Source: Drosophila pseudoobscura (Eukaryota > Arthropoda > Insecta > Diptera > Drosophilidae). From it: 64,000 nt of DNA. Under the pieces are notes generated by a model that saw only the letters and a program-made list of their open reading frames with translations, ran no database searches and had not been told where the DNA came from. Numbering within the stretch: position 1 is the first letter of the stretch; every line of letters starts with the position of its first letter. The DNA lies in the NCBI RefSeq assembly GCF_009870125.1, contig NC_046680.1, forward strand, positions 4,960,001 to 5,024,000, written 5' to 3'. This document shows positions 59,401 to 64,000 of the stretch, piece by piece. The position numbers were made by a program, and so were the translations under genes.

Positions 59401-59736
59401 CGAGCAGACACCTATGCCCCCGCCCAGCCGTTGTCCTCCTCCTACCAGGGCCCACCCTCCGTCCTGCAGGCGGACAGCGAAACCGCCCACAAGTCGCCGC
59501 GCCAGCAGAGAGAACGGGAGCGCGAGGAGTCGGCAGAGGAGTCGGACGTATGCTCCACGTGCTCCTCAAGCTCCTCCAGCTCCGAGGACTACATGATGAT
59601 GTACCAGCTGCCGCAGCGGCGGCACTATGGCGGGGTGCGTGTCAGCTACGTGCCCAACGATGCGCTGGCATACGATCGGAAGAGGAAGCCCGCCGAGATG
59701 GCCGGCGACAAGGACAAGAACTGCATCATCTCGTGA
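7821..59736 (+). CDS. pk: prickle, Pk isoform (13-residue leader plus shared PET-LIM body)
   Basis: Exons are 7821..7858, 53977..54583, 56111..56224, 57302..57430, 57518..57721 and 57790..59736, giving 1012 residues. The leader [13 protein letters not shown] is 13 residues, the length known for the Pk-specific leader in D. melanogaster. It ends in phase 2 (AG|GTGAGT), matching the acceptor at 53976. The shared part has a His/Pro/Gly-rich region, a PET domain (about 198-292, starting [14 protein letters not shown]), and three LIM domains (about 294-353, 357-415, 419-480) with the expected Cys/His zinc ligands. A low-complexity half follows, with a conserved [18 protein letters not shown] block near 804, an Arg/Asp repeat, a basic RRRRRRKS run and terminal CIIS. 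Prickle acts in the core planar-polarity pathway, at the cell cortex with Van Gogh. CIIS predicts farnesylation. Confidence 0.92.
8075..8080 (-). other. Polyadenylation signal for probable Spn43Ab
   Basis: TTTATT on the plus strand reads AATAAA on the gene strand, 69 bases beyond the stop codon that ends at 8149. Confidence 0.5.
8149..9759 (-). CDS. Spn43Ab: Secreted serpin with atypical hinge, probable Spn43Ab
   Basis: This is a 394-residue serpin with exons complement(9732..9759, 8565..9454, 8349..8493, 8149..8270). A 28-base first exon and the start of exon 2 make the signal peptide [18 protein letters not shown]. Serpin core motifs include [19 protein letters not shown] and [17 protein letters not shown], and the tail is [20 protein letters not shown]. 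The 145-base third exon and its phase-1 junction match the first serpin exactly. The hinge, [20 protein letters not shown], carries Gln-Pro-Leu-Glu where inhibitory serpins have small residues at P12-P9. It is also one residue longer up to the intron. This argues for a non-inhibitory or specialised role (inference). The gene lies on the opposite strand inside the prickle Pk-leader intron. The symbol is assigned from cluster position only. Confidence 0.85.
10040..10045 (-). other. Polyadenylation signal for probable Spn43Ad
   Basis: TTTATT on the plus strand (AATAAA on the gene strand) lies 118 bases beyond the stop codon at 10163-10165. Confidence 0.45.
10163..11576 (-). CDS. Spn43Ad: Divergent secreted serpin, probable Spn43Ad
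   Basis: Exons are complement(10578..11576, 10351..10501, 10163..10275), giving 420 residues. Unlike the other three serpins, the first exon is long and carries the whole signal peptide ([18 protein letters not shown] after a basic start). The core is recognisable but divergent: [34 protein letters not shown], and the tail [20 protein letters not shown]. Intron positions match its neighbours: a phase-0 intron before the helix preceding the loop and a phase-1 intron within the loop. The hinge, [20 protein letters not shown], has Gly-Ser at P14-P13 instead of Thr/Ser-Glu, plus Asp and Phe at P10 and P8. Counting from P15 puts Arg at P1. Inhibitory function is doubtful. It lies between probable Spn43Ab and nec on the same strand. 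The symbol is assigned by elimination within the cluster. Confidence 0.82.
11577..12870. other. Spacer between two serpins, no gene seen
   Basis: This stretch holds the upstream region of the probable Spn43Ad gene and the 3' side of nec. GAGAGA-rich sequence lies at 11860-11900, and a TGTGTCTGTG tract of simple units lies at 12447-12490. No coding exon was found on either strand. Confidence 0.45.
12871..14483 (-). CDS. nec: Serpin necrotic (Spn43Ac)
   Basis: This 488-residue serpin has exons complement(14468..14483, 13091..14404, 12871..13007). A 16-base first exon (MASKC plus one base) joins a signal peptide ([14 protein letters not shown]). A long Gln/Pro-rich extension follows, at roughly residues 20-117, and then the serpin core ([33 protein letters not shown]). 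The extension is the hallmark of Necrotic, which in D. melanogaster carries a glutamine-rich N-terminal region. The hinge, [19 protein letters not shown], is fully inhibitory in type and gives P1-P1' Leu-Ser, as known for Necrotic. Necrotic is a haemolymph inhibitor that keeps the Persephone-Spatzle-Toll cascade off; loss causes cell death and melanisation. The phase-0 intron seen in the other three serpins is absent here. TATA-like AT-rich sequence lies upstream at about 14547-14575. Confidence 0.92.
17608..17631. repeat. (CA)n microsatellite
   Basis: An uninterrupted dinucleotide run of about 12 units in prickle intronic DNA. Confidence 0.85.
18409..18436. repeat. (GAC)n trinucleotide repeat
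   Basis: A run of about nine GAC units. It generates apparent poly-Arg and poly-Asp frames that are not genes. Confidence 0.85.
25939..25961. repeat. (TACTCG)n hexanucleotide repeat
   Basis: Nearly four units of TACTCG. A second array of the same unit lies about 450 bases downstream. Confidence 0.8.
26401..26422. repeat. (TACTCG)n hexanucleotide repeat, second copy
   Basis: Same hexamer as at 25939-25961, with more than three units. Confidence 0.8.
27152..27180. repeat. (CTG)n trinucleotide repeat
   Basis: About nine CTG units in intronic DNA. Confidence 0.85.
29711..29734. repeat. (TG)n microsatellite in the presumed M leader
   Basis: A run of about 12 TG units about 210 bases upstream of the M start codon. 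If transcribed, it lies in the 5' untranslated region. Confidence 0.8.
29943..59736 (+). CDS. pk: prickle, M isoform (85-residue leader plus shared body)
   Basis: The leader exon 29943..30196 starts at ATG in context GAAACA and encodes 84 codons plus two bases. It ends at GAG|GTAAAT in phase 2, so it joins the shared acceptor at 53976 in frame and makes a 1084-residue protein with the same PET-LIM body as the Pk isoform. The leader opens with a Ser/Asn/Gly-rich stretch, then an acidic [11 protein letters not shown] segment, then a compact [20 protein letters not shown] segment. In D. melanogaster prickle encodes an embryonic M isoform with a leader of similar length (roughly 80 residues), which fits. 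No other gene between 30197 and 41861 could use this exon. The long pyrimidine- and T-rich leader directly upstream looks like a transcribed 5' region. Confidence 0.85.
30197..35339. other. Prickle intron, no convincing exon
   Basis: Repeats include (GTC)n at about 31680-31708 and CTCTCC units near 32800-32835. A long minus-strand frame at 31439-32308 contains a poly-Thr run derived from the GTC repeat, so I do not accept it as a gene. A partial local duplication lies at 34807-35417 (see findings). Confidence 0.45.
31680..31708. repeat. (GTC)n trinucleotide repeat
   Basis: About nine GTC units. Antisense reading gives the poly-Thr of a spurious long frame. Confidence 0.85.
34807..35417. repeat. 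Local degenerate duplication with a triplicated CGATCCACAG-type motif
   Basis: A 25-base segment at 34807-34831 recurs at 35195-35219 with two mismatches. The motif AAACGCGATCCACAG occurs at 34859-34873 and 35165-35179, and with one change at 35403-35417. The remaining sequence between copies is not obviously alike. Confidence 0.6.
35340..36108 (+). other. Leader-like, possibly transcribed region in the prickle intron
   Basis: Compared with its surroundings this stretch has mixed composition and many A-rich, CAA-rich and GTGCRAA motifs typical of fly 5' leaders, ending in a CAACAGAAAC-repeat run at 36031-36080. The 207-codon open frame at 35345-35968 has no protein-like composition and is not accepted. 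It could be the leader of an additional prickle first exon (see 36109). Confidence 0.25.
36109..36233 (+). CDS. Candidate additional prickle leader exon (speculative)
   Basis: An ATG in good context (ATCAA) opens a frame with balanced composition, starting [20 protein letters not shown], that follows leader-like sequence. A donor GTACGT at 36234 would end the exon in phase 2, the phase required by the shared prickle acceptor at 53976. The last codons fall in GT-rich repeat sequence, so donor choice is weak; a GTCAGT donor at 36205 would end in phase 0 and be out of frame. This could equally be chance coding inside a 5' untranslated exon. Confidence 0.2.
36234..41861. other. Prickle intron, no convincing exon
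   Basis: Contents include (GT)n runs near 36236-36270 and 36920-36940, a (CAG)n run at about 36343-36365, an ACGA repeat near 38172, and a CAGTTG/CATTGC repeat at about 41108-41160. Frames here follow these repeats. The last 150 bases before 41862 are A-rich leader-type sequence for the Sple transcript. Confidence 0.4.
41862..41897 (+). CDS. Possible upstream open reading frame in the Sple leader
   Basis: ATG at 41862 opens an 11-codon frame ending in TGA, 38 bases upstream of the Sple start codon. It matters only if transcription starts upstream of it. It could dampen Sple translation. Confidence 0.25.
   Translation: MSLLTRRDNAN
41936..59736 (+). CDS. pk: prickle, spiny-legs (Sple) isoform
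   Basis: The large leader exon 41936..43110 encodes 391 codons plus two bases. It splices from donor AATGA|GTGAGT in phase 2 to the shared exons at 53977, giving 1391 residues. It starts [13 protein letters not shown], followed by an (AT) dipeptide repeat. The distinctive [19 protein letters not shown] block follows at about 56-75, then an acidic Gly-rich region, a basic [13 protein letters not shown] segment near 180, a [20 protein letters not shown] block near 222, a Pro-rich linker, and [19 protein letters not shown] near 342. These match the known Sple-specific N-terminus, about 349 residues in D. melanogaster. It links Prickle to Dachsous/Fat signalling and can reverse polarity relative to Pk. 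The junction residue is Glu, where Pk and M have Arg. A Val-Gly repeat lies near the exon end. Confidence 0.92.
43448..43757 (+). CDS. Candidate alternative terminal exon for Sple
   Basis: Just 337 bases after the Sple donor lies a plausible acceptor (GTGTTCTTCGCAG, ending 43447). Joining it to the Sple exon keeps frame (GA+C = Asp). It opens a 102-residue extension that ends at TGA 43755-43757. The peptide looks protein-like, not repetitive: it includes [20 protein letters not shown] and [20 protein letters not shown]. There is no good donor inside the exon, so it would be terminal and yield a 494-residue Sple protein without PET or LIM domains. There is no in-frame Met near the start, so it makes sense only as a spliced exon. 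I know of no such isoform. Chance open reading remains possible. Confidence 0.35.
43758..53976. other. Last long prickle intron, no convincing exon
   Basis: About 10 kb without a supported gene. Simple tandem units are common: GCTGCCATGCTGCC-like units at 47658-47707, GGACT units at about 48718-48737, GGTAC units at 49072-49095, CTCCTC units near 49601-49638, and CT runs at 52250-52285. A 93-codon plus-strand frame at 53022 has a reasonable composition but no splice or homology support. Confidence 0.4.
54584..56110. other. pk: Intron between shared prickle exons
   Basis: It begins GTGAGT and ends TCTCCCGCAG. It contains TCGGTTCGGT-type units at 55560-55590. No exon is seen. Confidence 0.6.
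56225..57301. other. pk: Intron between shared prickle exons
   Basis: It begins GTGAGT and ends TGTCATTGCAG. It contains a (CA)n run at 56434-56457 and CTGTGC/CTGCCA units. No exon is seen. Confidence 0.6.
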
Positions 59737-60365
59737 TGCTGCCGAACCCGAGGCCATTTTAATTAGAGCTGATTGCCGGGGACTAGGTCCAAGTGGAGGT
59801 GAAGGCGAAGGCGCAGGCGCAACAGAGAGCAGGCGAAGCGTGGCAAGGAGGTTATTAATGAGGCGCCCTGGGCACTCCACTCCGATTCGAGCTGAATGCC
59901 GACGCTAACGAAGTAGCCACAGACCCTGCGAGGGATCATCAATTGTCCAGACCAGACCAGAACGGAATGGAACGGAACGGAGGCAAGAACTCAAGAAAGC
60001 AAAGCAAAGTTCAACTTGAAATTAAGGCACACAGAGAAACATATGCAACTCTATCAGAGGACGAAACCATACAATAAGAGCCAGCCAAGTGGGCTCAACA
60101 CTGTTCCAAATACACATCCCTAGATAAGCGAAAAGATTAAGATCATCTTGAAAACTATTTTTATATATTTTATGCATATTTTGGAGATAAGCCTATTTAT
60201 ACATATGTACATCCAGAAAGTAAGAGAGATATATAATTAATTGTATTTATTGCATCCACTACATATAGTACGCGTATATTTACTAAATGCGATGTGGCAT
60301 CTTCGGAGCCGTTGCTACACGATTGGGCTAATGATAAATGTATTAAAATAATTATACTTTAAGCC

Positions 60366-60395
60366 AATAAATTGTATTGCATTCTCTTGAATAAA
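60366..60395 (+). other. pk: Polyadenylation signals of prickle
   Basis: AATAAA occurs at 60366-60371 and again at 60390-60395, about 630-660 bases after the stop codon. The AT-rich trailer between is ordinary 3' untranslated sequence. Confidence 0.6.
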
Positions 60396-62203
60396 GAGTT
60401 CAAAGAAGGTACACAAACACAGACTATTCTATAACTTAGGAAATGGAATTGGCCGAGGGTCAGTCGACTCAGGCCTGATCTTGGAGCTGCAACTACAAGG
60501 GACCCGCTACTCGCATCTGTAATTATGCATCGGATAATGAATACAAATTATGCATGTCGGGCATTTGCATTTGCATGCCGCACCACCACCAGAGGCAGCA
60601 GCAACACGAAAATTAAAATCGAAACTACTCGTACTCTTGCAACTGACAGCCAGAGAGTTCTGCCTGCTAATAAGTTGATGGCAAATTATGGCAGACTCCG
60701 ACTCGGATATGGGAGCTGCAACTCAGGGATGGCATAGGGACTGTGGCAGCAGCGACGACGACAACAACGTTGCAACGTTGCAAGACCCTGCTTGGAGACC
60801 ATTGAGGTACGGGCAATCACATGCATGCAACGCTTGCTGCAGGGCGTAATTAGCAAGCAGGGATGGGGACTGGAGAGGAATGTCGAGTCAACTCCTCCTC
60901 CCGCTGCTGGCCTGTTGTCCGATGCCTGGTTTGCTGGTTAGAATCAACATAGTCGCGCCTCGACCATCGACCATCGACCATCGAGCATCGGTTGAGCAAT
61001 GTTTGCTGCCGCTTCGGCGGGGAGTCAACAAAATCATTGGCAGCTGTGTAATTTGTGGTAATGCTCCCAACTATGTCGCCAGGTCCGGCTAATGGCCACT
61101 TAATAATGCTCTCACTCCTCCTGCATGCCGCATGCCACCTGCATGGATCGGGTCGGAGCGATGCGATGCGACCAAGCGATAAGCGACCGAAATTGTCTGC
61201 GTCTGGCATTGATAAGCCAAATGACTTTGGCGTTAACGCACACAGACACACAGAGCCCCTTAGAATGAGGGCATGGGGTAGAAGCAAGGGTGCCACTCAG
61301 TTCCCCCCCAACTCCCACTGCCATCTGGATGCTGGACAGCAGCCGAGGGCAAGGACTCTGCCATCTCCGGGCATACGCAACTTTTGCAATTGTAATTTCG
61401 TAAAGTTTCTCCCCGGCTGCTGGGGATGGGGCGCAAATGCATTTGCCAGATAGATTTTTGTTGTTAGATGCCATTTTTCGTTATAATCCAGCGACGGGCA
61501 GCAGACAATGGGGAGGAGAGCTTTCACTGCTTTCACTCGATGCGTGTGCGCCTTTGTGCTTTATTGCATGTCATTTCCGTTGCCGTTGCCGTTGCCGGTC
61601 CTGCCCCAGTCCTGCGGCACACTTCCGATGATTGGTATGCTCCCGTAGTCTGGCTGGCATCCTGGCAACGGCAATGCAGTACAGCCACTACGTTTATCCT
61701 GCCACACACACTCACACACACACACCCACTTACACACAGACAATCGTACACTTGTACATCAGATATGGCAGAATTTATATTCGCATTTCCGACGCTCATT
61801 TTTATCATGACCGAAAAGTCCGAGTCCGAAACCACACACAGGGCAAAGAGAGAGAGAGAGGGCACCCCGAGAACAAATTGTAATGTGCAGCTGCCACAGT
61901 ACTTATTTGCGGCCATGGTCCTTGCCCTGGGAGTGGGTGGGGTGGGGTGAGGTGGCTGCCTTCTGGCTGGACAAATAAACAGGAGTCGAGGATGGCGCAC
62001 TTTTATTGTGACCTGCGACAATCTGCTGCTGGCATTTCTGGCTGCGCTTTTCCAGGCGATTGTTTTATGCGTTTTCAATGCCCTGCTTTTACTGCTAAAA
62101 GCCATTGCAATGATGTGGGAAAACGGCCAGATATTAAAGTTGGCAGTCGGAAGCAGCACAAAACACAAGAGGCTGCGGAAATCCATATAAATGTACATAC
62201 ATA
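60396..62203. other. Spacer downstream of prickle, no gene seen
   Basis: It holds ATCGACC units near 60960-60985, a CACA run at about 61705-61730 and GA units near 61845. Open frames are short and compositionally biased. Confidence 0.4.
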
Positions 62204-62231
62204 CACACGTCGGCATAAGTATTTTGACAAA
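62204..62231 (+). repeat. Left terminal inverted repeat of the Tc1-like element
   Basis: Preceded by TA at 62202-62203. Pairs with 63807-63834 with a single G/A difference at the sixth base. Confidence 0.88.
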
Positions 62232-62546
62232 GCTCTACGCAACGTTTAACGTTGAATTTTGACGAATTGCTACGTGTTACAGCTCTCTTATCTGATTTAC
62301 CGCTAACTACATGAATGCATAAAGTATATTGCAAATTATCTTCGTAGTTGCATTTTGCGTTTTGTTAATATGCTTCTTATTCTCATTCGTAATCTGATCT
62401 TGGCTGGACAAAAGTATTTTGTCAGAACTTCAATTAATTTGCATTGATCTGCTGTTGATAGAAAGCGAAACCATTATTACGGATTATCTCAGTTTAGAGA
62501 TTGTAAATGCTGATAAAAATTGTTTTCGTTCAATAATTTGTGCAAT

Positions 62547-63565
62547 ATGAGTAACCGAAAGGAATTCAGTGAATCTCTTAAAAATGAAATAATAGTGAAG
62601 TTCAACTCTGGTATTTCAGTGCAAAATATCAGTAGATTATGTATATTTCACGTCAGACAAACTGCTATAAAAAAACAAATTTAAAAAAACCAACACTGCT
62701 AAAAACGCTACACGTTGTGGCAGACCACGAAAGAAAACTGCCAAGGTAGACACTTTTAGTTTGCGGCAATTTAAGCAGGATGTCTTGAAAACTCCTCGAT
62801 CGGTTGCCAATGACTTGAAGGAAACAGGAAATTTTGATGTCAGCGAACGGACAATACGTAGAGGTCTTAAGGAAACTGATTTTTGAACATATATTATCAG
62901 AGCTTTAGTGCAAATAACACAGCGCAATAATTTAAAGCGCCTTGAGTTTGCCAAAAAATTAAACGGCAAATAATTTTAATTTTGGAAAAATTTTTTATGG
63001 AGCGATGCCAGTGCTTTTCAGTTTCACGGCTCAAACAAAATTGTTTTCGTTAGAAACCTAAAAGCACGTCGCAAAAAAGTGGCACCTATATGTGTAATCG
63101 ATCCATGGAGGTGGGACCATAATGTTGTATGGATACGTCGCCTACAACGGCTCGCGAAATTTAGTTCCTGTTGATGGTAGCATGAATAAAGACAAATATT
63201 TGGAAGTGCTAAACATTCACGCTTTCTCCTCTGGAGATAATTTTATTGGGGAGTCCTTTACCTTTAAACAGGACAATGCCCCGTGTCATAAAGCTAAAGT
63301 CGTTACCCAATTCTTGAAGGACATTGGGGTTAATACTTTGGACTAGCCGCCCCAGAGCAAAGACTTAAACATTATCGAGAATCTCTGGTCTTATATAAAA
63401 AGAAACCGGACTCCAAATTTGACAAGGAACCGTAAGAATATAATCTGAGAGGTGAAATCACTCTGGAGAGAAATTCTGCTGGCTTATATCCACAGCTTAG
63501 TAGAGTCAGTTCCGAGACGTCTGCAAAAGGTGATAGAGGCAAAGGGAGGATATATATTTTACTGA
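62547..63565 (+). pseudogene. Broken Tc1-family transposase
   Basis: The reading frame starts at ATG 62547 (MSNRKEFSESLKNEIIVKF, the helix-turn-helix region) and is interrupted by several frameshifts and stop codons. Recognisable pieces in order are a CGRPRKK linker near 62717, a WSDASAF segment with the first catalytic Asp near 63000, QDNAPCH with the second Asp near 63271, and NIIENLW with the catalytic Glu near 63371. The last two are separated by 34 residues, the DD34E spacing of Tc1 transposases. A TAG at 63344-63346 stands where the family usually has Trp before Pro. All three catalytic residues survive, but the gene is inactive. Confidence 0.85.
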
Positions 63566-63624
63566 TTCATCATATAAAGTTAGTTCGTTCCATTAGTTTT
63601 TTTTTTTTTTTACATTTTATAAAA

Positions 63625-63642
63625 TGTCAAAATACTTATGCC
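63625..63642. repeat. Inner copy of the Tc1-like terminal motif
   Basis: This 18-base copy of the terminal repeat core lies about 180 bases inside the right end, in the same orientation as the right end. Confidence 0.7.
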
Positions 63643-63806
63643 ACCGTCTGTTTGGGAATAATTAATTTTCATTTCACAATAAACCCACTTATCATACTTT
63701 TTTTACATATTGTTAATAGCTTAATATAATACCTATCTACGATAAATAAATATAGTTTCTACTTTGAAAAAATAAGAAGTTACAACCGAATATGTTGTGC
63801 ATAATT

Positions 63807-63834
63807 TTTGTCAAAATACTTATGCCGATGTGTG
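63807..63834 (-). repeat. Right terminal inverted repeat of the Tc1-like element
   Basis: Followed by TA at 63835-63836, completing the target-site duplication. Confidence 0.88.
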
Positions 63835-64000
63835 TATATATGCCGCTTTTGATTGTTAAATTTGTCTGGTTGAAAAACTGTGCAGCATACTTTTGGGCAT
63901 CTGAAATTGGGGAAAAAAACTATTTATTTAATCATTTTAAATCCAGTGAACCGCAAAATTCTCCTTTTCCCATTTTCGATTAGTTAAAAATGCACCAAAA

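Larger units (their letters stand above)
53977..59736 (+). other. pk: Shared prickle exons: PET domain, three LIM domains, CaaX tail
   Basis: Five exons, 53977..54583, 56111..56224, 57302..57430, 57518..57721 and 57790..59736, encode 999 residues common to all isoforms. Internal junctions are all phase 0. The PET domain is split over the first three exons ([14 protein letters not shown], then [20 protein letters not shown], then the [16 protein letters not shown] end). LIM1 begins with CDGC across the exon boundary. LIM2 spans the fourth and fifth exons. LIM3 is entirely in the last exon. The last exon also encodes poly-Gln, an Arg/Asp repeat at 59201-59275 and a Ser-rich acidic stretch before CIIS. 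Confidence 0.93.
62204..63834 (+). mobile_element. Tc1-like DNA transposon, 1631 bp, degenerate
   Basis: The element has terminal inverted repeats of 28 bases (62204-62231 and 63807-63834, one mismatch) beginning CACACRTCGGCATAAG. It is flanked on both sides by TA, the target duplication of Tc1/mariner elements. Inner copies of the terminal motif occur at 63625-63642 (18 bases in the right arm) and, weakly, at 62410-62421 in the left arm, resembling the IR/DR layout of some Tc1 elements. The body holds a broken transposase. It cannot encode its own functional enzyme. The specific fly family was not identified. Confidence 0.88.

Noticed and set aside
1..64000. CRISPR arrays, bacterial operons, tRNA or rRNA genes
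   Set aside because: No regularly spaced repeats with unique spacers. No tRNA or rRNA sequence was recognised by eye. The genome is clearly that of an insect.

Overview
This window looks like euchromatic DNA of a Drosophila species. The evidence is the GT-AG introns of 55-70 bases, TATA/Inr promoters, short AATAAA-type 3' ends and abundant short tandem repeats in long introns. It also carries two recognisable fly loci: the Spn43A serpin cluster with necrotic, and prickle (pk) with its Pk, M and Sple first exons. In D. melanogaster these map to cytological region 43A. The dense microsatellites would suit an obscura-group species, but that is only a tentative inference.

Layout, left to right. 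(1) 728-2685 (+): an unrecognised two-exon gene for a 633-residue protein with a hydrophobic C-terminal tail. (2) 3714-5077 (+): a secreted serpin, most likely Spn43Aa, whose reactive loop predicts Met-Ser at P1-P1'. (3) 5186-5579 (-): a small secreted eight-cysteine, Kazal-like gene, convergent with the serpin and visible only after splicing three exons. (4) 7821-7858 (+): the 13-residue leader exon of the Pk isoform of prickle. (5) Inside the intron that follows, three serpins lie on the opposite strand: probable Spn43Ab (8149-9759), probable Spn43Ad (10163-11576) and necrotic (12871-14483). (6) About 39 kb of prickle intron follows, with the M leader exon at 29943-30196 and the large Sple exon at 41936-43110. 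(7) 53977-59736 holds five shared prickle exons: a PET domain, three LIM domains, a low-complexity C-terminal half and a CIIS prenylation motif. Polyadenylation signals follow near 60366-60395. (8) 62204-63834: a degenerate 1.63-kb Tc1-like transposon with matching terminal inverted repeats and a TA duplication.

The serpins are secreted regulators of serine-protease cascades; necrotic is known to restrain the Toll pathway. Two of the four, necrotic and the Spn43Aa-like gene, have loops compatible with inhibition. The other two have hinge regions that argue against a standard inhibitory mechanism. Prickle is a cytoplasmic planar-cell-polarity protein, and its alternative N-termini tune the direction of polarity. 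All three leader exons end in phase 2 and join the same phase-2 acceptor.

The most useful new leads are a possible alternative terminal exon for Sple (43448-43757), the Kazal-like gene, the orphan tail-anchored gene, and a possible additional prickle leader exon near 36109. All exon junctions were inferred by eye from splice consensus and reading frame. None was tested against RNA or a database.
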